Below, piece after piece: positions 1 to 8,255 of a stretch of DNA of 64,000 nucleotides. The position numbers and the translations under genes were made by a program. The stretch is from contig DIAM01000004.1 in assembly GCA_002416505.1 (NCBI GenBank), positions 245,020-309,019 of the forward strand. Reading direction: 5' to 3'. Below the pieces are notes generated by a model. That model was not told the origin of the DNA. It worked only from the letters and a program-made list of their open reading frames with translations, and did no database searches. The stretch is from Gammaproteobacteria bacterium UBA5078 (lineage in GTDB: Bacteria; Pseudomonadota; Gammaproteobacteria; Pseudomonadales; Pseudohongiellaceae). The stretch's first letter is position 1. Every line of letters starts with the position of its first letter.

Positions 1-1
1 C

Positions 2-1543
2 CTGCCGATCTTTATTATAGTGACGGTCCTATCCTTCTACCCCATGTATTCCCACCTGCTGCCCGATGTAGTGGCCGGCATAGGGCTGCCGATCGACGAT
101 GTGGCTATTTTTCACATCCTTGGCGAGGAGAGCCTCTTCGGTTTGCCGATGCAGGCGTTCGCGATGCTGGTGTTCGGCTTCTTGCTGTTCGGGGTAGCAC
201 TTCAGTTTACCGGCGGCGGCCCCTTCTTCATCAACTTCGCCTTCGCCTTGTTAGGCAATATGCGCGGCGGTCCGGCGAAGGTCGCAATTTTCTCTAGCGG
301 CCTTCTCGGCTCGATGAGCGGCGGCCCCGTCACCAATGTTCTAACCACTGGCCCCTTAACTATTCCCGCCATGCGTCGCACCGGTTTTAGTCGGCACTAT
401 GCCGCCGGGGTAGAGGCCTGCGCCTCCACCGGCGGAGTGTTGATGCCGCCGATCATGGGCGCGACGGCCTTCGTTATGGCCAGTTTCTTAGGGGTGAGCT
501 ATGTCACCGTGGCGGTTGCCGCGATAGTGCCCTCCTTATTGTATTTCTTTGGACTATTTGTGCAGATCGATGCCTACGCGGCGAAGCACGAACTTAAAGG
601 CCTACCGAAAGAAGAGTTGCCGAAGGTAGGACAGGTGTTTCGAGAGGGTTGGTATTTCCTCGCGGTATTTTTCCTCCTCCTGTGGATGCTGGTGTACTTG
701 CAACAAGAGGCCACTGCCCCCTTCTACGCGACCGCGTTATTACTGATCATCAATCAGTTTACGTCGCACAAACTTAACCTCGACAAGGCCCTGCTATTGG
801 TCGCCTCTACGGGAAAGTTAATGGCAGAGCTCGCGGGGATATTGGCGGCAATCGGCCTGATAGTAGGCGCGCTGGCCGTAACTGGGATGGCGGGCACCTT
901 AGCCAATGACCTAGTGTATATCGCTGGCGATAATGTCGTCGTCCTATTGATCATGGGCGCGGTCACCAGCTTCGTGCTTGGCATAGGCATGACGGTCACC
1001 GCTGCCTATATCTTCCTCGCCATCATATTAGCGCCCGCATTGATAAATGCGGGACTCGACCCCCTCGCCTCACACATGTTCATTATGTACTGGGGCATGC
1101 TCAGCTTCATAACGCCACCAGTGGCACTCTCTGCGTTCGCGGCGGCCACGGTCGCCCAAACCTCCCCAATGCGCGTGGGCGTTGAATCGATGCGCCTAGG
1201 CGCAATCATTTACTTCATTCCCTTCTTCTTCGTCTTCAACCCTGCCATGTTGCTGCAAGGCAGTTTCATGGATATCGCGCCAGTACTTGTGACCGCCGTT
1301 ATTGGCGTCACGCTAGTCTCCGGCGCACTACAGGGCTATTTGATAGGCTTTGGCTTATTAGGTAGTGGCGCGAGCGGCTTATTGGTCCGGACGCTACTTG
1401 TACTGGCAGGCTTAGTTTTCGCAATTCCAGGCGGAGGCATCCTAGGCTTGAACCAGTGGTGGCTCGCACTCTCTGCCTTCCTTATCGCGGTTTGCGCGCT
1501 GGGCACTAGCGTGATGCTCAGGCGCAAAACCGTGTTGGCCTGA
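2..1543 (+). CDS. TRAP transporter fused permease (4TM/12TM type), 5' end outside window
   Basis: The reading frame is open from the first bases of the window, so the N-terminal part lies upstream; about 513 codons are visible. The protein is almost wholly hydrophobic with many membrane segments. It carries the glycine-rich stretch typical of the large DctM-like permease (GGPAKVAIFSSGLLGSMSGG, then a TxGPxTIPxM region and STGGVLMPPIMGA). In this family the permease works with a periplasmic substrate-binding protein to import organic acids or related solutes using the sodium gradient. The binding-protein gene is not visible and may lie upstream, so the substrate is unknown. The gene ends 11 bases before the convergent serine hydrolase. 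Family assignment is firm; substrate is not inferable. Confidence 0.9.
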   Translation: MPIFIIVTVLSFYPMYSHLLPDVVAGIGLPIDDVAIFHILGEESLFGLPMQAFAMLVFGFLLFGVALQFTGGGPFFINFAFALLGNMRGGPAKVAIFSSGLLGSMSGGPVTNVLTTGPLTIPAMRRTGFSRHYAAGVEACASTGGVLMPPIMGATAFVMASFLGVSYVTVAVAAIVPSLLYFFGLFVQIDAYAAKHELKGLPKEELPKVGQVFREGWYFLAVFFLLLWMLVYLQQEATAPFYATALLLIINQFTSHKLNLDKALLLVASTGKLMAELAGILAAIGLIVGALAVTGMAGTLANDLVYIAGDNVVVLLIMGAVTSFVLGIGMTVTAAYIFLAIILAPALINAGLDPLASHMFIMYWGMLSFITPPVALSAFAAATVAQTSPMRVGVESMRLGAIIYFIPFFFVFNPAMLLQGSFMDIAPVLVTAVIGVTLVSGALQGYLIGFGLLGSGASGLLVRTLLVLAGLVFAIPGGGILGLNQWWLALSAFLIAVCALGTSVMLRRKTVLA

Positions 1544-1554
1544 GCACGCGCGAT

Positions 1555-2841
1555 TTAACGACGTTCGGTGATAGCGGAATAGACGCCGTTCTTGAACTCT
1601 TCGCGGAAGCCCTGGCCGCCGGATGGAGAAATCTGCGCCATGATCACGGTGACGATGCCCTGTACCGGGTCTATCCAGAAGCGCGTGCCGGCAGAGCCAT
1701 CCCACCATACCTCACCAGGACTAACGGTATGGTCATAGCCATCCGGGTTTAGGGCGTAGGCGAAGCCGCCGATCGTCCAACCCGAGGCCGCCATATAGCC
1801 ACCTCTTCCTATGGGCATTAGTGCATCGGCGATGCTGTTCTCTAGCATCAGCGCTATCGTGTCCGCTTGCAGTAGACGCTGCCCAAATAACTCACCGCCA
1901 CTGAGATAGAGCTGGGAGAAGCGCGCGAAATCCAACGTCGACGAGACCAGTCCGACGCCCCCTTCGATCAATGGCACTCGTTCCGTGAAGTCGATCTCCT
2001 CCATCGCGACTTCCTGGAGGCTACCGTCTGGGCTGGGTCGATAGACCGTGGCTAACCGCGAAACACGGCTTGGATCCACCCAGAACACGGTGTCGGCCAT
2101 GCCCAGAGGCTCGAAAATTCTCTCCTGCATAAACTCATCGAGAGGCTGCCCCGACCAGACTTCGATCAAGCGCCCTAGAATGGTCGCCGATAGGCCATAG
2201 CGAAAACTCGTACCGGGGTCCTCGAATAAGGGCACCCGTGCCGCGTTGTCTGTGAGCTGCTCGAGACTAATCGTGCGCAGGCGCACGCCTTGCTCGACAT
2301 AGATACGCGAACTACGACTGCCCAGCCCGGAGGTATGCCGCATCAGGTCTGCGACTTTAATATCGCCGCGGCGCTCTCGAGTCTGTTCCATGCTGGGCTC
2401 GGAGCCATCGATAAATACGCGCTGCTGCGCGAATTGAGGCAGATATTTCGAGATCGGATCGTCGAGCTGAAACTTGCCCTCTTCCCAGAGAATCATTGCC
2501 GCGAGACTAGTCACCGGGCGCGTCATCGAATAGACGCGAAACAGGGCGTCGTCTAGCATCGGACTATCCGTTGCGAGGTCGCGCTTGCCGACCGACTCTA
2601 GATACACCAGCTTCCCATCGCGCAATACCGCGGCCACGGCCCCGGCGATGTGGCCCGCATCGACATGATTTTGCAAATTCTGGGTCACTTGAGCCAGACC
2701 AGCGCTCGAAAGGCCGGCTTGCTCTGGGTTAACTCGATCAAAATCCTGACCGAACGCGGGTAGGGCGTTGAATGTGAGGCTCGCAACAAGCATTAGGGGG
2801 CGCAGGCCCATAAGTTTTCTCCAAATGAGGTTCATCGCCAT
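1555..2841 (-). CDS. Secreted serine hydrolase of the class C beta-lactamase/EstB family
   Basis: 428 residues with an N-terminal hydrophobic signal (about residues 11-31, ending ALPAFGQ), so it is probably periplasmic. The body matches the beta-lactamase-related penicillin-binding/esterase fold: a nucleophile region YSMTRPVTS (Ser105), a later Tyr-containing FRYGLSATILGRLIE segment, and a C-terminal WWDGSAGTRFWIDP motif. The usual SxxK lysine is replaced by arginine (S105-M-T-R108, codon CGC), which may weaken or alter catalysis. Members hydrolyse esters, amides or beta-lactams; the substrate here is unknown. It starts 7 bases after the metalloprotease stop, so the two are probably cotranscribed. 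A second ATG two codons downstream is an equally possible start. Confidence 0.88.
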   Translation of the reverse strand: MAMNLIWRKLMGLRPLMLVASLTFNALPAFGQDFDRVNPEQAGLSSAGLAQVTQNLQNHVDAGHIAGAVAAVLRDGKLVYLESVGKRDLATDSPMLDDALFRVYSMTRPVTSLAAMILWEEGKFQLDDPISKYLPQFAQQRVFIDGSEPSMEQTRERRGDIKVADLMRHTSGLGSRSSRIYVEQGVRLRTISLEQLTDNAARVPLFEDPGTSFRYGLSATILGRLIEVWSGQPLDEFMQERIFEPLGMADTVFWVDPSRVSRLATVYRPSPDGSLQEVAMEEIDFTERVPLIEGGVGLVSSTLDFARFSQLYLSGGELFGQRLLQADTIALMLENSIADALMPIGRGGYMAASGWTIGGFAYALNPDGYDHTVSPGEVWWDGSAGTRFWIDPVQGIVTVIMAQISPSGGQGFREEFKNGVYSAITERR

Positions 2842-2848
2842 GATGAAC

Positions 2849-3601
2849 CTATAGCCATAATCGATGTTCGTGTTTACGTAGCCATTTCACATAGCTACGG
2901 TAGTCTGGGCAAACGGTTTCAACGAGCGACCAAAACTTCGCAGAATGATTCATGACCAGTAAATGGCTCACTTCATGACAAATCATATAGTCGATAATCG
3001 CATCGGGGGCCAGCATGATCAGCCAGTTATATTGAATACGACCAGAAGACGTACAATGTCCCCACTTAGTCTTGGTTTTACGAAACACTACCTCTTTGAG
3101 TCGCGAGTCAGCCTTGAAGTGAGCCGCCAGGGCACGGGTCCGAGCCGGCAGAACTGCCTTGGCCTGAGTAATTAGCCAGCGTTGCAGGGTCTTGCCTGCG
3201 CTCGCCGCATTGGCGATGCGTGTCGCAATACGGAACTCGGTGTCGGTTGTGACGATGGACTCTGTGCCGGATTGCACGATGCAAACCCGCAGCGAACGGC
3301 CCTTGTAGAAAATACGGCCGCCGTCACGCAGGTCTAGGCGTTGCGCGTCTTGGCCAGCTTTGTGCTCCAACTTGCTCAAGATCCACTGCTGGTGCCTGAC
3401 GACAAATTCTCGGATGTCCTTATCGCTTACAAACTTCGGCGCGCGCACCTGCACGTGTTGATGGCGTACATGCACCACCATCGTCTTGCGCTTGCTGCGC
3501 AACACCTCGTACTCGAAGGGTGGGACCATAGCGGCCACTTTGGCACTCGCCGCGTCGGGGTGTGCTTGAAGGGCGATGGCTGTATTATTTGAATGTGTCA
3601 T
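2849..3601 (-). CDS. YgjP-like (DUF45/M48-type) zinc metalloprotease
   Basis: 250 residues. The C-terminal half has the zinc-protease motif HEVSH (HExxH) in a context typical of the YgjP family, followed by NHSAKFW and an aromatic C-terminus. Upstream is the family's TKTKWGHCTSSGRI block. Family members are cytoplasmic, poorly characterised M48-related proteases; no substrate can be named. The first 25 or so residues are not family-like, and an internal methionine (MVPPFEYEV) could be the true start. It is divergent from cmoA across about 115 bases and is followed closely by the serine hydrolase gene on the same strand. Confidence 0.87.
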   Translation of the reverse strand: MTHSNNTAIALQAHPDAASAKVAAMVPPFEYEVLRSKRKTMVVHVRHQHVQVRAPKFVSDKDIREFVVRHQQWILSKLEHKAGQDAQRLDLRDGGRIFYKGRSLRVCIVQSGTESIVTTDTEFRIATRIANAASAGKTLQRWLITQAKAVLPARTRALAAHFKADSRLKEVVFRKTKTKWGHCTSSGRIQYNWLIMLAPDAIIDYMICHEVSHLLVMNHSAKFWSLVETVCPDYRSYVKWLRKHEHRLWL

Positions 3602-3717
3602 GAATTAACGCATAATACGCAAAACCCGATCTTGCCGATACCTTCGCAAGGATTCCTCCTTCCGCCGTCAGCACCACTCACTAGGCTCTCACTTTGCCAG
3701 AGCCCTAGAGCCTTAAA

Positions 3718-4449
3718 ATGGATAACAGCAAGCAGGACCAGATCTACGCCAGTACGCGACCCCGTCAGGATTTCGTGTTCGATGCGAGTGTCGCCGACGT
3801 CTTTACGGACATGATCAATCGGTCGGTGCCAGGCTATGCGACGATCATCTCGATGATCGGCGTTCTCGCCAATCGCTATTGCACGCCCGGGTCGACAATT
3901 TATGATCTTGGCTGCTCACTGGGCGGGGCGACTCTGTCCATGGCGCACCACATCGAGCAGCCCGATTACAATATCGTCGCCATCGATAATTCCGAGGCAA
4001 TGATCACTCGTTTCGAAAAATCATTGCAAGGCAGCACGAAGAAACAACATATCGAGCTGGTTTGTGCGGACATCGCCGATGTGGAGATTCGTGACGCCTC
4101 GGTTGTGGTACTTAACTTCACATTGCAGTTCATCGCGCAGGAGCGCCGCGAGCAATTAATGAGAAGAATCTACTCAGGCATGAAGCCCGGCGGCATCCTA
4201 ATCCTATCGGAGAAAATTCGACTCGCCGACGCGGATCTCAACGCCTTATTGATCGACATGTACCATCAGTTCAAGCAAGCGCAAGGCTACTCGGAACTGG
4301 AGATCAGTCAGAAGCGCTCCGCATTGGAGAACGTCTTGATCCCCGAAACGATTGCGCAGCACAAAACCAGGCTATTAGATGCGGGTTTCGCGAGCGTAGA
4401 TTCCTGGTTCCAGTGCTTCAATTTTGCCTCCATGATTGCCTTTAAATAG
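3718..4449 (+). CDS. cmoA: Carboxy-S-adenosyl-L-methionine synthase CmoA
   Basis: 243 residues, the normal length for CmoA. The start (MDNSKQDQIYAS) and the sequence DFVFDASVADVFTDMI are family hallmarks. A SAM-binding motif DLGCSLGGAT lies near residues 63-72, followed by the acidic-loop region VAIDNSEAMI. CmoA converts SAM and prephenate to carboxy-SAM, the donor used by CmoB to build 5-oxyacetyluridine at the wobble position 34 of several tRNAs. The stop codon overlaps a GTG start of cmoB (TAGTG), so the two are a translationally coupled operon. Confidence 0.96.
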   Translation: MDNSKQDQIYASTRPRQDFVFDASVADVFTDMINRSVPGYATIISMIGVLANRYCTPGSTIYDLGCSLGGATLSMAHHIEQPDYNIVAIDNSEAMITRFEKSLQGSTKKQHIELVCADIADVEIRDASVVVLNFTLQFIAQERREQLMRRIYSGMKPGGILILSEKIRLADADLNALLIDMYHQFKQAQGYSELEISQKRSALENVLIPETIAQHKTRLLDAGFASVDSWFQCFNFASMIAFK

Positions 4450-5429
4450 TGAGCCCTATGCCCTATTCTAATCTTCCCGCCCTCCTCGCGGGGACAGTCC
4501 TCGCGCCATGGCTTAATCTTAGCGAACGCGCCTGGTTCGACAGCCGCAATAATGGCGACTATCCAAAATGGCGCCGCGCGCTCGATGCCATGCCCGAGCT
4601 AAGCCCTAGTAGTGTCGACCTCGGCGAAGCTGTGCGCATAGGCACTTCGCAGGACTGCACAGACGCCGACCAAGCTCAGCTTCGGGAGGCGCTGCAGGTA
4701 TTGATTCCTTGGCGCAAGGGCCCGTTTTCACTCTTCGGGATCGATATCGATACCGAATGGCGGTCTGATTGGAAATGGGAGCGACTGCGCTCTCAGATCA
4801 GTTCATTGCGCGGTCGCACCATACTCGACGTCGGTTGCGGCAATGGCTATCACTGCTTCCGCATGGCGGGTGAAGGCGCACGCTTAGCGATTGGGATAGA
4901 TGCCCAACTCGCCTACTCGATGCAGTTTCAGGCAATCAAGCGCTATGTCCCACAGGCGCCCGTATTCGTCTTGCCTAACACCTTCGAAAACGCCTTAGCG
5001 ATGCTTGAGGACAAGCCCGAAGCGTTCGACACAGTGTTCTCTATGGGGGTGCTCTATCATCGCCGCTCCCCCATAGATCATCTGCTGCAATTGCAGGACT
5101 GTCTGCGCCCTGGCGGTGAGTTGGTACTCGAAACGCTAATTGTTGATGGAGATCAAGGTTTTTGCTTAACCCCAGAGGATCGCTATAGCCGTATGCCCAA
5201 CGTCTGGTTTATTCCCTCCTGTGACACTACACTGCGCTGGCTGGAGCGCTGCGGTTTCGTGGACTGCCGTGTGATAGACGTGAGCGTTACCTCTACGCAT
5301 GAGCAGCGCAGCACCGACTGGATGCGCTTCCAGTCCCTCAATGACAGCCTCGACCCGGCGGACAAAACACTCACTGTGGAAGGCCTGCCAGCGCCAAAAC
5401 GCGCGGTCTTTGTGGCCACAAAACGCTAG
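4449..5429 (+). CDS. cmoB: tRNA U34 carboxymethyltransferase CmoB
   Basis: 326 residues. It contains the diagnostic blocks PWRKGPFSLFGI, DTEWRSDWKWER, the SAM motif ILDVGCGNGYH and FDTVFSMGVLYHRRSP, and ends in APKRAVFVATKR as in E. coli CmoB. It transfers the carboxymethyl group from carboxy-SAM to 5-hydroxyuridine-34 of tRNA, completing cmo5U. The start is either GTG at 4449, sharing its G with the cmoA stop, or ATG at 4458; the overlap favours tight coupling either way. A hairpin lies directly over and after its stop codon. Confidence 0.96.
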   Translation: MSPMPYSNLPALLAGTVLAPWLNLSERAWFDSRNNGDYPKWRRALDAMPELSPSSVDLGEAVRIGTSQDCTDADQAQLREALQVLIPWRKGPFSLFGIDIDTEWRSDWKWERLRSQISSLRGRTILDVGCGNGYHCFRMAGEGARLAIGIDAQLAYSMQFQAIKRYVPQAPVFVLPNTFENALAMLEDKPEAFDTVFSMGVLYHRRSPIDHLLQLQDCLRPGGELVLETLIVDGDQGFCLTPEDRYSRMPNVWFIPSCDTTLRWLERCGFVDCRVIDVSVTSTHEQRSTDWMRFQSLNDSLDPADKTLTVEGLPAPKRAVFVATKR

Positions 5430-5459
5430 CGGCAGCGAGGCGAAGGTGCCTCGGCTAGC
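5425..5459 (+). terminator. Bulged hairpin at the end of cmoB, possible terminator
   Basis: The palindromic hexamer GCTAGC occurs at 5425-5430 and again at 5454-5459. Between them CGAGGC (5436-5441) pairs with GCCTCG (5448-5453), giving a 12-base-pair stem interrupted by a 5-base bulge. It covers the cmoB stop codon and is followed only by TTTAAG, so a rho-independent role is uncertain. It could also be a mobile palindrome, given the RAYT gene downstream. Confidence 0.4.
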
Positions 5460-5719
5460 TTTAAGCTACCAATGGAATAAGCAGTAAAGAACAGGGCGAA
5501 ACATCGACCTCTGGTGGGGCTAGTGTGCCCACAGTCCCCTTCGCTGCGTTTTTTCTTAGCCCAATCTTGCTTGATCAAGCTCGATTCGCCGGCTGTCCGC
5601 CCTTTTAGGTTGACTGCAACTTCTATTTCAGTTATCACTATAGCAATGATTTTAGGGTCATCTCTAACTCAATAACCAGTTGTATAATAAAACTAAAAAC
5701 ACAAACCGGGACAATAATA
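5460..5719. other. Non-coding gap upstream of the RAYT gene, with a possible promoter
   Basis: About 260 bases with no convincing gene. A perfect -10 box TATAAT lies at 5683-5688, 32 bases before the RAYT start, but there is no good -35 hexamer. A small GTGGG/CCCAC stem occurs near 5513-5532. A minus-strand open frame here has no recognisable domain or ribosome binding site and I do not call it. Confidence 0.4.
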
Positions 5720-6688
5720 ATGGCCAGACCATTGCGCATAGAATACCCAGACGCCTTTTATCACGTTTCCAACGTTGGTTTAGACAAGCAAAAGATCTTC
5801 CCCTCCCCCAAATATTACGAAGCCTTTTTAGCCGGTTTAGAAGAAACCTGTTTTCGTCTCAACGTTCAGGTTCACGCCTATTGCCTGCAGAAGGATCAGT
5901 ACCATCTCCTGATCAAGACGCCAGAGGCGAACCTAAGTCGTTTCATGCGTCAGGTGGACGGCCTCTATACCCAGCACTATCAGCGCCTAAAGAAGTCCGA
6001 AGGCTCCTTGTTTAAGGGGCGCTACAAGGCCGTGTTGGTCCAGGCGGACAAATACCTCCTGCCCTTAACGCGTTATATCCACCTAGGGGTTCGCAAGGCC
6101 GATCTGGAGACTTGGCAATGGTCAAGCTACCCGGCCTATATCAACAAGGCTAAGGCGCCGGCTTGGCTTAGCCGTGAAGGTGTCTTCGAGCAGATAGGCG
6201 CGACGGGTGCGAAACGCACGGCGCAGATTAAGGAATACACGGCGGCGGGAGTGGACGACGAACTAGCCCACTTCTATGGCAAGAAAAACCTGTCCTCTAT
6301 CATGGGCGATGAAAAGTTCAAGAAATCCGCCAAGACCAAGCGTAGCGCATCGAAAGTGCGCGGCGTCTCACGTGGCGCACACGCTAAATGGCGCCCTTCC
6401 TGCAAGGACATCATCACGGCGGTCGCGAAACAGTTCAAGGTTAGCGAGGAGAGCATCTATACGGCCGCTAGAGGCCCAGGCTCGAAGAATGTGCCACGCT
6501 GGGTAGCGATGTACCTGTGTCAGGAGCTTTCCGCCGTGACACTGCAGGCCATCGCCAAGCTGTTCAAGCTTAAGCGCTACGGCACGGTGTCCACCACGGT
6601 GGGCAAACTCAAGAAGGAATTCTTGGAAGATCCGAAGCTGCTAAACACGACCACCAAGCTCATGAAGTCACTGAGCAAGGAAAAATAG
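5720..6688 (+). CDS. RAYT-type (REP-associated) Y1 transposase-like protein with C-terminal DnaA-like helix-turn-helix
   Basis: 322 residues. The N-terminal Y1 transposase domain (residues about 1-145) is clear from MARPLRIEYPDAFYHV, TPEANLSRFMRQ, YTQHYQRL, GSLFKGRYKAVLV and RYIHL. The C-terminal part (about 220-320) resembles the DnaA C-terminal/HTH domain often fused to this RAYT subgroup. In active members a His-hydrophobic-His metal site sits in MPNHxHLL; here the same place reads Q60-Y61-H62, so the first histidine is lost, and the usual NPVRA after RYIH is LGVRK. The frame is intact, so the protein may be domesticated rather than dead. RAYT proteins act on REP palindromes; one REP-like element lies at 59168-59211. 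Confidence 0.85.
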   Translation: MARPLRIEYPDAFYHVSNVGLDKQKIFPSPKYYEAFLAGLEETCFRLNVQVHAYCLQKDQYHLLIKTPEANLSRFMRQVDGLYTQHYQRLKKSEGSLFKGRYKAVLVQADKYLLPLTRYIHLGVRKADLETWQWSSYPAYINKAKAPAWLSREGVFEQIGATGAKRTAQIKEYTAAGVDDELAHFYGKKNLSSIMGDEKFKKSAKTKRSASKVRGVSRGAHAKWRPSCKDIITAVAKQFKVSEESIYTAARGPGSKNVPRWVAMYLCQELSAVTLQAIAKLFKLKRYGTVSTTVGKLKKEFLEDPKLLNTTTKLMKSLSKEK

Positions 6689-6708
6689 CACTGCAAAACT
6701 AAACCCAG

Positions 6709-6754
6709 AACCAAAAACGCCGTCTCTTTTTAGAAAAGAGGCGGCGTTTTGGTT
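6709..6754. terminator. Strong bidirectional rho-independent terminator
   Basis: The arms AACGCCG-T-CTCTTTT and AAAAGAG-G-CGGCGTT form a 15-base-pair stem with a 3-base TAG loop. It is flanked by CCAAAA on the left and TTTTGG on the right, so either strand yields a stem followed by a U tract. It lies between the convergent RAYT gene (+) and rpmG (-) and should end both transcripts. Confidence 0.85.
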
Positions 6755-6811
6755 TAGCGAATCGCTACAATCGGCTGATCGAGGCATGCCCGAGCCCTAA
6801 GGCCCAGCAAA

Positions 6812-6967
6812 TTACTTAATCTTGGCTTCTTTATAGATTACGTGCTTACGGACAACGGGATCGAACTTCTTGATCTCCATTTTGTCAGGCATCGTTCGCT
6901 TGTTCTTGTCTGTCGTGTAGAAATGACCTGTGTCTGCTGTAGACACTAATTTAATTTTATCGCGCAT
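6812..6967 (-). CDS. rpmG: 50S ribosomal protein L33
   Basis: 51 residues, MRDKIKLVSTADTGHFYTT at the N-terminus and HVIYKEAKIK at the C-terminus, matching L33. There are no cysteines, so this is the zinc-free (C-minus) form. The gene follows rpmB with a 32-base gap and a GGTGGTGAG ribosome binding site upstream of the ATG. The rpmB-rpmG pair is the conserved gammaproteobacterial operon. Transcription ends at the terminator at 6709-6754. Confidence 0.97.
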   Translation of the reverse strand: MRDKIKLVSTADTGHFYTTDKNKRTMPDKMEIKKFDPVVRKHVIYKEAKIK

Positions 6968-6999
6968 CGCTGCTCACCACCTGAATCAGGATTTAGATA

Positions 7000-7236
7000 T
7001 TAGACTTTGCCACCATTGGCACGGATATCAGAAAGTACGGCATCGATACCGTTCTTGTCGATGATACGCATACCTTTTGTAGAAACCTTCAGTTTCACAA
7101 ACCGATTTTCAGACTCCACCCAAAAACGATGGGTATGGATGTTCGGTGAAAAACGGCGTCTGGTTTTGTTGTTCGCGTGAGAAACATTATTGCCTGTAAT
7201 CGGTTTTTTACCGGTTACGATACATACGTTAGCCAT
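7000..7236 (-). CDS. rpmB: 50S ribosomal protein L28
   Basis: 78 residues. MANVCIVTGKKPITGNNVSH, the RRRFxPNIHTHRFW block and KGMRIIDKNGID are L28 signatures. It is a structural protein of the large subunit near the E site. It is the first gene of the rpmB-rpmG operon, preceded by a well-formed sigma-70 promoter (7336-7364) and a roughly 95-base leader that can fold through a long-range stem. Confidence 0.97.
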   Translation of the reverse strand: MANVCIVTGKKPITGNNVSHANNKTRRRFSPNIHTHRFWVESENRFVKLKVSTKGMRIIDKNGIDAVLSDIRANGGKV

Positions 7237-7265
7237 TGCCTTGCCTCGTTACAGAACCCGGATTA

Positions 7266-7322
7266 TTTGGCAAAAGACCGCTTCTGGGGCTTTAACCTGA
7301 ATATCACTGCTGTCTTGCCAAA
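7266..7322 (-). promoter_or_regulatory. Long-range inverted repeat in the rpmB 5' leader
   Basis: TTTGGCAAAAGAC (7266-7278) and GTCTTGCCAAA (7312-7322) are complementary except for two unpaired bases. In the rpmB mRNA they close a loop of about 33 bases between the promoter and the start codon. Ribosomal protein operons are often autoregulated through leader structures; that role here is inference. Confidence 0.4.
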
Positions 7323-7335
7323 AAAAGAGCTGCGT

Positions 7336-7364
7336 TTTATACCAAAACGGCCAATCAATAGCAA
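7336..7364 (-). promoter_or_regulatory. Sigma-70-type promoter of rpmB-rpmG
   Basis: On the minus strand TTGCTA (7359-7364) and TATAAA (7336-7341) are separated by exactly 17 bases. This is one of the best promoter matches in the window and sits about 100 bases before the rpmB ATG. Confidence 0.65.
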
Positions 7365-7414
7365 CAAAAAAGCGGTGCCTGCGTAAAAGTGTAGTGCTTA
7401 AGGCGCCTATTTTC

Positions 7415-8089
7415 CTATAGAAGGCCTCGCTCGGCAAAACTCACCGCCTCACAGCGACCCACCACGATATGGTCGAGCACGCGCACATCGATGGTATTCA
7501 GGGCCGCCTTGAGCCGGGCAGTGATGCCGATGTCGGCCTGACTCGGCTCCGCAATACCCGAAGGGTGATTATGGGCGAAGATCACGGCCGCAGCATTGTT
7601 GTGTAGGCAACGCTTGACGACCTCGCGGGGGTAGACGGCAGCGCCATCGATAGTGCCGCTGAACAGCTCCTCAAGCTTCACCACGCGATGTTGGTTGTCT
7701 AGGTAGAGACAGGCGAACACCTCATGCTCGTAGTGACGCAGGCGAGCGCGTAGGTATTGCCGCGTAAGCTCCGAGCTCGTCAAGGCATCGCGCTCCTCTA
7801 GCTGCTCATACATATGTCGCTGCGATAACTCCAACATCGCGCGTAGCTGCACGAAGCTTACTTGACCCAGGCCCGCATTTCGGCAGAAATCCTCTTCACT
7901 CGCGGTGAGTATCAGGTTCAAGTTGCCAAACTGCAGCAACAGCGCCCTGGCGATGTCTAAGGCAGAACGGCCCTTGCCCCCGGCACGCACGATGAGGGCG
8001 AGCAGTTCGGCATCCGATAGCTTGCTCGCCCCTAAGCGCAGCAATTTCTCCCGAGGGCGCTCTCCCTCTGGCCAGTCCTTGATTCGCAT
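7415..8089 (-). CDS. radC: RadC family JAMM-domain protein
   Basis: 224 residues from the chosen ATG (MRIKDWPEGERPREKLL), which has a strong AAGGAGGG ribosome binding site five bases upstream; a frame extension to 8119 lacks this. The N-terminal part has a helix-hairpin-helix-like region (about 30-75). The C-terminal JAMM/MPN+ metal site reads HNHPSG followed by the S-x-x-D pair (EPSQAD). Despite the name, its function is unsettled; early claims of a repair role in E. coli have not held up. It is divergent from coaBC, as in many gammaproteobacteria. Confidence 0.95.
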   Translation of the reverse strand: MRIKDWPEGERPREKLLRLGASKLSDAELLALIVRAGGKGRSALDIARALLLQFGNLNLILTASEEDFCRNAGLGQVSFVQLRAMLELSQRHMYEQLEERDALTSSELTRQYLRARLRHYEHEVFACLYLDNQHRVVKLEELFSGTIDGAAVYPREVVKRCLHNNAAAVIFAHNHPSGIAEPSQADIGITARLKAALNTIDVRVLDHIVVGRCEAVSFAERGLL

Positions 8090-8255
8090 AGACCCTCCTT
8101 GGCCTCGTCTCGTGGTCACCCCTGCAATAGTGGCTGCATTGATAGTAGCAAAGGATTCTGGAAGCGCCCGGCGTGTGCAAATTGAATCAGCGCTGGCTTG
8201 CTGCTAGTCTTTGCCCCCTATGTTCCTTGCTGACGCCTGTGCGTCTAGGCCCTAC

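Noticed and set aside
5426..5638. 70-codon minus-strand open frame downstream of cmoB
   Set aside because: No ribosome binding site, no recognisable domain, and it overlaps the cmoB-end hairpin; most likely chance.
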